From the NCBI GenBank assembly GCA_945931475.1, contig CAMEPD010000001.1:1-64000 (forward strand): a stretch of 64,000 bases of DNA. Direction: 5' to 3'. The notes beneath the pieces were generated by a model, which saw nothing but the letters and a program-made list of their open reading frames with translations, searched no databases and was not told where the DNA came from. The position numbers and the translations under genes were made by a program. Positions 8,443 to 15,505 of this stretch are shown piece by piece. Position 1 is the first letter of the stretch; the number at the start of each line of letters is the position of its first letter. Source of the DNA: an uncultured Muribaculaceae bacterium (GTDB lineage Bacteria; Bacteroidota; Bacteroidia; Bacteroidales; Muribaculaceae).

Positions 8443-9360
8443 ATGAAACTGAAGATTGCCATTGTTACACCGGCTTCAATCATCAAGCCGGAACTGGTCG
8501 ACGGGGCCTGCGCCACGCTCCGCGCATGGGGCTGCGAGCCGCAGGAGGGCGAGCACGTTCGGGGCGAGCACGGGTCGTTCGGCGGCTCATACGAGGAGCG
8601 TCTATCCGACCTGCGCGATGCCATGGCCGACCCGGAGGTCGACGCCATACTCTGCTCGCGCGGCGGCTACGGATGCGCTCACCTGCTGGATGCGCTTGAT
8701 GCCGACGAAGCGCTCTGGCGATACCCCAAGCCGGTAATCGGCTTCAGCGATGTGTCGGCGCTCCATGCCCTCTGGCGCAAGCACGGTCTGAGTTCGGTGC
8801 ATTCATCCATGGCCAAGCACTTAGCCAACTTCGGGCCCGGCGACCCGATTAACCGTCGGCTGCTCTCAATCCTGCAGGGCGAGGGCTGCCAGGCCGTGGA
8901 GTGGATGCTCCCCGACGCGCCCTTCGCACCCGGCCGCGAGACGCTACCCATGCACGCCGACGGCGAGGCCGCAGCGCCCATTGTCGGGGGCAACTTAGCG
9001 GTGACGCAGGCTCTCATCGGCACCCCCTACGACCCTTTCGTGCCCGGCGCGATTATTTTGGTGGAGGATATAGCCGAACCTATATATAAGGTGGAGCGCA
9101 TTTTCAGGCAGCTGCGCATGGCCGGCATCCTGCGGCGCGCGGCCGGACTGATTGTAGGGCGTTTCACCGAATACCGCCCCTCGCGCGACCACGAGTCGAT
9201 GGAGCGGATGCTCTCGCAGTTTGTCGGCGACCTGCCGCAGGGCGCACCGGTGGCCTTCGGCGCACCGGTGGGACACTTCGACGGCAACCTGCCGCTGCTG
9301 CTGAACACCCCGGCGCATTTCACCGTGGCCGACGGCCGCGCCCGCATCGAATGGCCCTGA
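8443..9360 (+). CDS. muramoyltetrapeptide (LD-) carboxypeptidase, peptidase S66 family
   Basis: A 305-residue LdcA-type enzyme that removes the terminal D-Ala from peptidoglycan tetrapeptides during recycling. It has the S66 features: ILCSRGGYGCAHLLDALD, the nucleophile region IGFSDVSALHALW, the IVGGNLAVTQALIGTPYDP block, the EDIAEPIYKVERIFRQLR helix, and a late His in APVGHFDGNLPL. No signal peptide is visible, consistent with a cytoplasmic recycling role. A TAACTTCG element close to the consensus -7 lies at about 8429-8436, which would leave a very short leader. The stop overlaps an ATG of the next gene's longest reading frame. Confidence 0.9.
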   Translation: MKLKIAIVTPASIIKPELVDGACATLRAWGCEPQEGEHVRGEHGSFGGSYEERLSDLRDAMADPEVDAILCSRGGYGCAHLLDALDADEALWRYPKPVIGFSDVSALHALWRKHGLSSVHSSMAKHLANFGPGDPINRRLLSILQGEGCQAVEWMLPDAPFAPGRETLPMHADGEAAAPIVGGNLAVTQALIGTPYDPFVPGAIILVEDIAEPIYKVERIFRQLRMAGILRRAAGLIVGRFTEYRPSRDHESMERMLSQFVGDLPQGAPVAFGAPVGHFDGNLPLLLNTPAHFTVADGRARIEWP

Positions 9361-9392
9361 CGCAATATTTGAAGTCCCGAGGCGTTTCTGAT

Positions 9393-10937
9393 ATGGCATT
9401 AACAAGAAGAGAGATGGCACAAGAGGAGAAGAGACTCGACAACCACCGCATCCTGAAAAATTCAGCGATGCTCTATCTCCGTACCTTCCTGACAATGGCC
9501 GTGGGGCTCTACACCTCGCGTGTGGTATTGGAGGTGCTGGGCGTCGACGACTTCGGTATCTACGGCCTCATCGGCAGCCTGGTCATACTGTTCAATTTCT
9601 TCACCAACACGCTGTCGAGTTCGTTGTCGCGCTTCTTCTCGTTCGACATCGGTTCGGGCGACGACGCGCAGCTGCGCAAGACCTTCGGCGCCTCGATGAC
9701 CTTAGTGCTCGGCGTGGCCTTGGTGATTCTGCTGATTACCGAAACGGCCGGTATCTACGTGGTGAATGGCCTGAACATCCCCGAGGGGAGCCGTACGGCC
9801 GCCATGTGGGTGTATCAGTTTACGGTGGTCACCATCATAGTAAACATAGTGCAGGTGAGTTTCGGCGCCAGCCTCGTGGCGCACGAACACATGGGCACGT
9901 TCGCCTATCTCGACATACTCAATACCACCCTCAAATTAGCCGCCATCTTTATCCTGAAATACGTATCGGCCTGCAAGCTCGAGCTTTACGGTTTCCTGGT
10001 GATGATGGTGATGATACTCGTCACGTCGGTGTCGGTGATATACTGCCGTCACCACTTCCAAGAGTGCCGCAGCCGGTTGGTATTCCGCTGGCGCGATGTG
10101 CGGCCGATAATGTCGTTCTCGGGCTGGATGCTCTACAAGACCGTCTGCGACACCAGCCGCGTCACGACCGTGAACGTGCTGATCAACCTCTATTTCGGCG
10201 TTGCGCTCAACGCCGCGCTCGCCATCGCCATGAACGTCGGCTCGAACGTCCTCAAATTCCTCAGTTCGGTATTCCTCTCCTTCAAGCCACAGATTGTGAA
10301 GGCCTACGCCATGCAGGCCTTCGCGAATATGCAGTCGCTCATAGTCAACGCCCTGAAGTTCTCGCTGTCGGTGCAGCTGATAATCTGCATACCATTGATA
10401 ATAGAGATGCCCTACATACTGCACTTATGGTTAGGCGATTACCCGGCGTATGCCGTGGTGTTCTGCCGCCTGATAGCCGTAGCCATGTGCGTGGAGGTGA
10501 TAATGATGATTCTCGAATTCGGCATCAACGCCACGGGGCGCATCATGGCATACAGCCTGCTCCACGGTACCCTGATACTCTCCATCGGTCTGATAGCGTG
10601 GCTGACACTGGCGCTCGGAGCGCCCCCGGCGTCGGTCTACCTGGTGCAGATAGGTGTAGGAGTGGTGTGCGTGGCCGTGGATATATTCCTGCTCAAACGG
10701 CTTGTACCGCAGCTGCGTATCGTGCCTATACTCAAGCTGTTCCTGCGCCTGGCCGTGATATTCCTGCCGGTAGCCCTGGGGAGCTATTACGCCGGCGAGT
10801 GGCTGGTGCCCGAGGGCTTCTGGCGCTTTATAGTTGTGGGTAGCGTCGACGTAGTGCTCGGTGTGGCAGTGGTTTACGCCTTCATCCTGCCCGAGAGCGC
10901 GCGTCAGGCCGTGCGCCGCAAGCTTCACCTGGACTGA
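9393..10937 (+). CDS. polysaccharide flippase (Wzx/MVF-type) membrane protein
   Basis: A roughly 514-residue integral membrane protein with about 12-14 hydrophobic segments. It starts with HRILKNSAMLYLRTFLTMAV and SRVVLEVLGVDDFGIYGLIG, which strongly resemble Bacteroidales lipopolysaccharide/O-antigen flippases that move lipid-linked sugars across the inner membrane. Family members begin about 12-20 residues before this block, so the ATG at 9393 (or 9414) is favoured. The longest frame starts at 9351, overlapping the ldcA stop. No other glycan-assembly genes are next to it, so the substrate is unknown. Confidence 0.85.
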   Translation: MALTRREMAQEEKRLDNHRILKNSAMLYLRTFLTMAVGLYTSRVVLEVLGVDDFGIYGLIGSLVILFNFFTNTLSSSLSRFFSFDIGSGDDAQLRKTFGASMTLVLGVALVILLITETAGIYVVNGLNIPEGSRTAAMWVYQFTVVTIIVNIVQVSFGASLVAHEHMGTFAYLDILNTTLKLAAIFILKYVSACKLELYGFLVMMVMILVTSVSVIYCRHHFQECRSRLVFRWRDVRPIMSFSGWMLYKTVCDTSRVTTVNVLINLYFGVALNAALAIAMNVGSNVLKFLSSVFLSFKPQIVKAYAMQAFANMQSLIVNALKFSLSVQLIICIPLIIEMPYILHLWLGDYPAYAVVFCRLIAVAMCVEVIMMILEFGINATGRIMAYSLLHGTLILSIGLIAWLTLALGAPPASVYLVQIGVGVVCVAVDIFLLKRLVPQLRIVPILKLFLRLAVIFLPVALGSYYAGEWLVPEGFWRFIVVGSVDVVLGVAVVYAFILPESARQAVRRKLHLD

Positions 10938-10961
10938 AGCGCCGCCCGCGGCTTACGCCAA

Positions 10962-10993
10962 TTTGCTATAACAGCGGAAAATGCGTACCTTTG
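10962..10993 (+). promoter_or_regulatory. promoter for purB
   Basis: TTTG at 10962-10965 and TACCTTTG at 10986-10993, 20 bp apart, match the Bacteroidetes -33/-7 consensus. The purB ATG is 53 bp downstream. Confidence 0.65.
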
Positions 10994-11045
10994 CGCCCGT
11001 AAAACAATCAATACGAGCTTGTTTAAAAACAATCAATAAATTATT

Positions 11046-12389
11046 ATGGAGCTGGATACCCTTACCGCCATTTCGCCTGTCGACGGCCGCTATCGCGGCA
11101 AAACGTCAGGCCTTGACCTCTATTTTTCGGAATTCGCACTCATCCGCTACCGCGTAAAGGTAGAGGTGGAGTACTTTATAGCGCTTTGTGCCGAAGGTCT
11201 GCCGCAATTGGCCGATGTCCCCGCCGACGCCCCGGCGCGCCTGCGCGAAATCTACGAGAATTTCTCGGAGGCCGACGCCCGCCGCATCAAGGAGCATGAA
11301 TCGGTTACGAATCACGACGTAAAGGCCGTGGAGTACTTCCTGAAGGAGCGTTTCGATGCCATGGGCCTGGCGAAATGGAAGGAGTTCATCCACTTCGGCC
11401 TGACCTCGCAGGATATCAACAACACATCGGTGCCGATGTCGGTAAAGGACGCCCTCCACGATGTGTTCGTGCCGCTGCTCGACAAGCTGATTGCAGCCCT
11501 GGAGGCCCGTGCCGCCGAATGGCGCGATATACCGATGCTGGCCAAGACTCACGGCCAGCCGGCGTCTCCCACACGCTTAGGCAAGGAGATGGAGGTGTTT
11601 GTGTACCGTCTGCAGCAGCAGCGCCGCCTGCTGCTCGAGGTGCCCGTCACCGGCAAATTCGGCGGCGCAACGGGCAATTTCAACGCCCACCATGCCGCAT
11701 ACCCCGAGAAGGACTGGCGCGCATTCGCAGCCGACTTCCTGGAGAAGCATCTCGGCATCGGCCGCGAAACCTACACCACCCAGATTTCGAACTACGACAA
11801 CTTAGCTGCCCTCTTCGACGCCCTGCGCCGCGTCAACACCATCATCCTCGACCTCGACCGCGATGTGTGGATGTATGTGTCGATGGAATATTTCAAGCAG
11901 AAAATCAAAGCCGGCGAGGTCGGTTCGTCAGCGATGCCCCACAAGGTCAACCCCATCGACTTCGAGAACTCCGAGGGTAACCTCGGTATCGCCAACGCCG
12001 TCTACGCACACTTGGCGCAGAAGCTGCCGGTATCGCGCCTGCAGCGCGACCTCACCGACTCGACCGTGCTCCGTAACATCGGCGTGCCCATGGCCCACAG
12101 CGTAATCGCCATCCACTCGACCCTTAAGGGCCTCGACAAACTGCTGCTCAACGAGAGCGCCATCAGCCGCGACCTCGACAATATGTGGAACGTGGTAGCT
12201 GAAGGCATCCAGACCATATTGCGACGAGAGGGCTACCCCCACCCCTACGAGACCCTCAAACAGCTCACCCGCACCAACACCAAGGTGACCGCCGAATCAA
12301 TCGCCGAATTCATCGAAACCCTCGACGTGGCGCCCGCCGTCAAAGCTGAGCTCCACGCCCTGTCACCGGCCACCTACACCGGCCTCTAA
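11046..12389 (+). CDS. purB: adenylosuccinate lyase
   Basis: PurB cleaves SAICAR and adenylosuccinate, releasing fumarate, in purine synthesis. The 447-residue protein starts MELDTLTAISPVDGRYRGKT, typical of the bacterial family. It shows the TSQDINNTS substrate loop, TPTKTHGQPAS-like LAKTHGQPASPTRLGKE, and the fumarase/ASL signature GSSAMPHKVNPIDFENSEGN. Length and motifs are complete. It has its own promoter and is followed 13 bp later by the mutarotase gene, so the two may be co-transcribed. Confidence 0.96.
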   Translation: MELDTLTAISPVDGRYRGKTSGLDLYFSEFALIRYRVKVEVEYFIALCAEGLPQLADVPADAPARLREIYENFSEADARRIKEHESVTNHDVKAVEYFLKERFDAMGLAKWKEFIHFGLTSQDINNTSVPMSVKDALHDVFVPLLDKLIAALEARAAEWRDIPMLAKTHGQPASPTRLGKEMEVFVYRLQQQRRLLLEVPVTGKFGGATGNFNAHHAAYPEKDWRAFAADFLEKHLGIGRETYTTQISNYDNLAALFDALRRVNTIILDLDRDVWMYVSMEYFKQKIKAGEVGSSAMPHKVNPIDFENSEGNLGIANAVYAHLAQKLPVSRLQRDLTDSTVLRNIGVPMAHSVIAIHSTLKGLDKLLLNESAISRDLDNMWNVVAEGIQTILRREGYPHPYETLKQLTRTNTKVTAESIAEFIETLDVAPAVKAELHALSPATYTGL

Positions 12390-12402
12390 TCCGGTATAAA
12401 CC

Positions 12403-13281
12403 ATGATACAGACGCTGAAAAACAACCTGCTGACGGTCACCGCCTCGACCCACGGCGCCGAGCTGCAGAACATCACCGCCAATTTCAACGGTCACGAATA
12501 CCTCTGGCACGGCGACCCGGCATTCTGGGGTCGCCGCTCGCCGGTGCTTTTCCCGCAGGTAGGGCAGTCGTGGGACGGCGTGTTCCGCATCGACGGCCAC
12601 GAGTACCACATGGGTCAGCACGGCTTCGCCCGCGACATGGATTTCGAGGTGCTCGACACCGACATCGAGGACGAGATATGGTTCCGCCTCGACGCCACCG
12701 ACGAGGCCCTCCTCCGCTATCCGCGACGCTTCCGCCTCGACATCGGCTACCGCCTTCAGGGCGAACGTCTTACAGTGCTTTGGCGCGTCGAAAACCACGA
12801 CACCCGCTCGATGGATTTCCAGATTGGCGCCCATCCGGCATTCATGTTGCCGGAGTTCAGCGCTGCCGACCCCGTGCACGGCTACTTCGCCTTCGATGCA
12901 CGCGACTTGCGCTCTCAGGTCATCGCCGAGAAAGGATGCGTGGGCACCGCCGAGAAGGCCGTTCCCCTCGCCGACGGTTTCCTCCCCATCGAAGCATCGA
13001 CCTTCGCCGATGACGCCCTGATTTTCGGCGGCAACCGTGTGCATCGCGTATCGCTGTTAACCAAGGAGAAAGCCCCGTATCTGTCGCTGTTTTTCCGCTC
13101 GCCTTACGTTGGGCTATGGGCCCCGAAACCCGATGCGCCGTTCGTGTGCATCGAACCATGGTACGGCCGCGCCGACAGCGTCGGCTACACCGGTGATTTC
13201 CACGGCAAAACCGCCGTCAACACCCTGCAGCCCGGCGAAACCTTCAACGCCGAATACACCATCATCTTCGAGAACATCTGA
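12403..13281 (+). CDS. aldose 1-epimerase family (LacX-like) protein
   Basis: A 292-residue beta-sandwich sugar mutarotase of the LacX/GalM superfamily. Visible features are THGAELQNI near the start, EYLWHGDPAFWGRRSPVLFP, the HGFARD histidine motif, GAHPAFMLPE and the CIEPWYGRAD carboxylate region. There is no signal peptide, so it is probably cytoplasmic and interconverts anomers of an unknown sugar. It starts 13 bp after purB and ends at a strong hairpin. Confidence 0.85.
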   Translation: MIQTLKNNLLTVTASTHGAELQNITANFNGHEYLWHGDPAFWGRRSPVLFPQVGQSWDGVFRIDGHEYHMGQHGFARDMDFEVLDTDIEDEIWFRLDATDEALLRYPRRFRLDIGYRLQGERLTVLWRVENHDTRSMDFQIGAHPAFMLPEFSAADPVHGYFAFDARDLRSQVIAEKGCVGTAEKAVPLADGFLPIEASTFADDALIFGGNRVHRVSLLTKEKAPYLSLFFRSPYVGLWAPKPDAPFVCIEPWYGRADSVGYTGDFHGKTAVNTLQPGETFNAEYTIIFENI

Positions 13282-13299
13282 CACTCACTCCCGACCCAT

Positions 13300-13342
13300 G
13301 CCGAGTCCCGGAATCTACCATACGCCGATTCCGGGACTCGGC
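13300..13342 (+). terminator. terminator after the mutarotase gene
   Basis: A perfect 16 bp inverted repeat (GCCGAGTCCCGGAATC / GATTCCGGGACTCGGC) with an 11-base loop, 18 bp after the stop codon. Confidence 0.7.
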
Positions 13343-13673
13343 GTATGACAAACTGTCACCGGGGCGCGCATAAGAGCCATAAAAGTGAAGAAAAGATTAA
13401 AAAGGATAAGCAACCGCACAATAAAATTACGATTTTGTTTGTCGCCAAGTGAAATTATCATTATCTTTGCGCTTACCTTGGGTTAAACAACGAGGCTCTC
13501 CGATGCCGGCAAGCCTCCGCGACACCCTTGATTTTTCCGACCTTTGCCTTACTCAATCTGCTGAATAAAGTCCCTTAAATCAACCGGTTCATCACTATCC
13601 GGAAAATCAATTTTCAGAATTTAAGAGGCTGTTTAAAAACAGCCTCGAATACAAACCCCGATACTATAAGATT
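13343..13673 (+). other. long intergenic leader with promoter and short palindrome
   Basis: About 330 bp without a convincing gene. It contains the promoter at 13438-13469, a roughly 200-base untranslated leader, and near its end the palindrome GAGGCTGTTT-AA-AAACAGCCTC (13625-13646), a member of the dispersed repeat family listed separately. I see no recognisable riboswitch. Confidence 0.6.
13438..13469 (+). promoter_or_regulatory. promoter for the TerD-like / CW_7 gene pair
   Basis: TTTG at 13438-13441 and TATCTTTG at 13462-13469 are 20 bp apart, an exact match to the Bacteroidetes consensus. The first downstream gene starts at 13674. Confidence 0.65.
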
Positions 13674-14405
13674 ATGTCACCACGCAGAACAGGGGGCCGC
13701 ACCCGACTTCACACACCGGCCCGCAACAACCGCTCCAGAGGCGGATCATCGAAAAAAGGTCTGATTATCAGCCTGGGAATCATCGGCATAGCCGCCATTG
13801 GCCTGCTGATTTATTTCCTGATTCCGAAGGGAGGCGACAACTTCAGCATGAAGAAACTCGACAAATATGTCGAGGAGATGAACCCGAGCACTCAGGTGAA
13901 CCCGGGCGCATCGGTGTACCTTGACTTCTCGAACGGCATGATCGACGCCTACGCTACTCCCGAGGCGCAGCATGTACTCAAATGCGTGATTGACAAACTC
14001 AACGGGCCAAAAACCGGCTATGAATTCTTCTCACTGGCCAGCGATTCGATTACAGCCATGCAGAACATGAGCCAGACCGAGCTCTACAACAGAATCATGA
14101 ACCCCGCAAGCTACGACCAGGAGCGAGCTCCCATCGAGGCCACCCTCCGCACCATCGTCGACAGGAATCAGGCGGCGGTACTGGTCACCGACTTCGAGGA
14201 GTACAACAACGGCCGCATTACCGTAATCGACGAGAACAGCGGCGAGCCCCTCTGCTTCTACGACCTCAGCAGCGATTTCACCACCGAGGACGCCATGGTA
14301 GTGGGCAGCTTCACAGTCAACGACTCAGGCGACTGGGAATTCGAAGCCCTGGGCAAAGGCTACAACGGTGGCCTTCAGACCCTTGTCGAAATCTACGCCT
14401 CATAA
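13674..14405 (+). CDS. membrane protein with C-terminal half of a TerD domain; apparent fusion
   Basis: This 243-residue protein has a basic N-terminal tail, one membrane segment (residues ~29-47, LIISLGIIGIAAIGLLIYFL) and an extracytoplasmic region containing VYLDFSNGMIDAY and AAVLVTDFEEYNNGRI, somewhat like a von Willebrand A-type fold cut short. From about residue 183 it changes to TVIDENSGEPLCFYDLSS, TTEDAMVVGSFTV and WEFEALGKGYNGGL, which align with the end of TerD (YDLTEDASTETAM, WKFRAVGQGYAGGL). The N-terminal half of TerD, with its calcium-binding residues, is missing. I infer an in-frame deletion that joined two genes of a Ter-type locus, or an assembly collapse. It precedes the next gene by 13 bp. 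Confidence 0.6.
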   Translation: MSPRRTGGRTRLHTPARNNRSRGGSSKKGLIISLGIIGIAAIGLLIYFLIPKGGDNFSMKKLDKYVEEMNPSTQVNPGASVYLDFSNGMIDAYATPEAQHVLKCVIDKLNGPKTGYEFFSLASDSITAMQNMSQTELYNRIMNPASYDQERAPIEATLRTIVDRNQAAVLVTDFEEYNNGRITVIDENSGEPLCFYDLSSDFTTEDAMVVGSFTVNDSGDWEFEALGKGYNGGLQTLVEIYAS

Positions 14406-14418
14406 ACAGCTGAAAATC

Positions 14419-15126
14419 ATGGCTATAAACAACAGTAAAAAACAGGATTTCGACCTTCATAAAGGCTCGAAGATGTCGTTCGACCTCTCGAAGGAGAACC
14501 GCATGACCTTTGACCTGGCCAAGGACGAACCCGAAGAGGCTCCGGGCCCCAGATCCGCCCCGGCGCCCAAACCGGCTGCCAAACCCACTCCTGCAGCCAA
14601 ACCTATTCCCAAGCCCGCTCCGGTGCCCGAACCTATACCCGAGCCTGTGGAGAACCGTGGCGCCATCGCCCGCTACTGGTGGCTGTGGCTCATCGTTCTC
14701 GTGATTGTATGCTTCCTAATCTACTGGATCGTTGCCGCCGGCACGGTCAAAGAGGAGGAGGAAGAGCAAGCCGCGCAGGCTCCCGTCGAACAGGTCGACT
14801 CCACGGCTGCACCGGCTGATGAACCGGCCGCTGCCCCCGATGAAACCGAAGCGTCCGAAGCCGAAACCCCGGCAGCCGAGGCACCCGAGACTGAGGCTCC
14901 CGCAGCCGAGGCCACCGAGGCACAGACTCCGGCCGCTCAACCCGCTCCCGCTGCACCTGCCGCCAAACCAGCCGCCGCTCCCGCTCCCGGCGTAACTGAC
15001 GACGTGCAGGCCGAGGCCGAGAAGGTTATCCGCGGCGAATACGGCTACGGCGTGGCCCGTCGCGATGCTCTCGGCGCGCAGTATAAGCCCGTCCAGGCCC
15101 GCGTAAACCAGATCCTTGCACAATAA
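14419..15126 (+). CDS. single-pass membrane protein with CW_7/CPL-like C-terminal motif
   Basis: A 235-residue protein of unknown function with a modular layout. Residues ~10-37 hold three 10-residue repeats (DFDLHKGSKM, SFDLSKENRM, TFDLAKDEPE), loosely like the start of TerD proteins. A Pro/Ala/Lys linker follows, then a membrane segment (WLWLIVLVIVCFLIYWIVAA), then a long Glu/Ala/Pro linker. The last ~40 residues (AEKVIRGEYGYGVARRDALG, then YKPVQARVNQIL) match the consensus of the Cpl-7 cell-wall-binding repeat (eVi.GkwGnG..R...L...y..VQ.rVN.l). It probably spans the inner membrane and touches peptidoglycan. It is co-directional with the TerD-fusion gene. Confidence 0.7.
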   Translation: MAINNSKKQDFDLHKGSKMSFDLSKENRMTFDLAKDEPEEAPGPRSAPAPKPAAKPTPAAKPIPKPAPVPEPIPEPVENRGAIARYWWLWLIVLVIVCFLIYWIVAAGTVKEEEEEQAAQAPVEQVDSTAAPADEPAAAPDETEASEAETPAAEAPETEAPAAEATEAQTPAAQPAPAAPAAKPAAAPAPGVTDDVQAEAEKVIRGEYGYGVARRDALGAQYKPVQARVNQILAQ

Positions 15127-15176
15127 TCCCACATTATCCCTATACCCCTCCCTCCGTACACTCTATTTAAGGTAAT

Positions 15177-15484
15177 GAGGGTGTATCAAAATTAATTTGA
15201 AGCATCCACTTGTAGGGTCGCGGCACAATGCTTTTAACTTAAGAATCGACAAAGAATGTAGGTACATCGCTTTGCGATGTCAGCGGTTTAGAATCAGAGA
15301 ATTGCAACGTATACATCGCGAAGCGATGTCCCTACAATTACCTGAAACATCCTTAAGTTAAAAGCATTGGGTCGCGGAATGCCGCGGTCTTTCAGGCGAC
15401 TGTAATACAACACTGATATTCAAGGTGTTAATGACAGGCCGAGACCCTACAACAAGGCGATGTGCTGAAATTTGACACATCCTC
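15177..15484. mobile_element. MITE-like element, copy 1, carrying a nested insertion
   Basis: A non-coding element with imperfect terminal inverted repeats: GAGGGTGTATCAAAATT at the left and AAATTTGACACATCCTC at the right. Internal blocks (ATTAATTT, GGGTCGCGGCA, CAGGCGAC, ACTGAT, AGGCGATGTGCTG) are shared in order with the element at 47277-47445. Copy 1 is longer because a second element (15226-15369) lies inside it. No transposase is encoded, so mobility would need an enzyme in trans. It fills the whole gap between the CW_7-like gene and the calcium ATPase. Confidence 0.65.
15226..15369. repeat. nested palindromic element with 18 bp perfect inverted ends
   Basis: The arms CAATGCTTTTAACTTAAG (15226-15243) and its exact complement (15352-15369) enclose about 108 bp. 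Inside is a second inverted pair, TACATCGCTTTGCGATGT and ACATCGCGAAGCGATGTCC. The short sequence GGTCGCGG occurs on both sides, as expected for a target duplication made when this unit inserted into the larger element. Confidence 0.6.
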
Positions 15485-15505
15485 ATACCTTGAGATTTTC
15501 AAAAT

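Noticed and set aside
13343..13673. Possible riboswitch in the 200-base leader
   Set aside because: Apart from the short terminal palindrome, no conserved aptamer pattern was recognised; length alone is not enough.
15177..15484. CRISPR array or tandem repeat locus
   Set aside because: The repeats are inverted pairs of different lengths without regular spacers; the structure fits a MITE-like element with a nested insertion. No CRISPR array was seen anywhere in the window.
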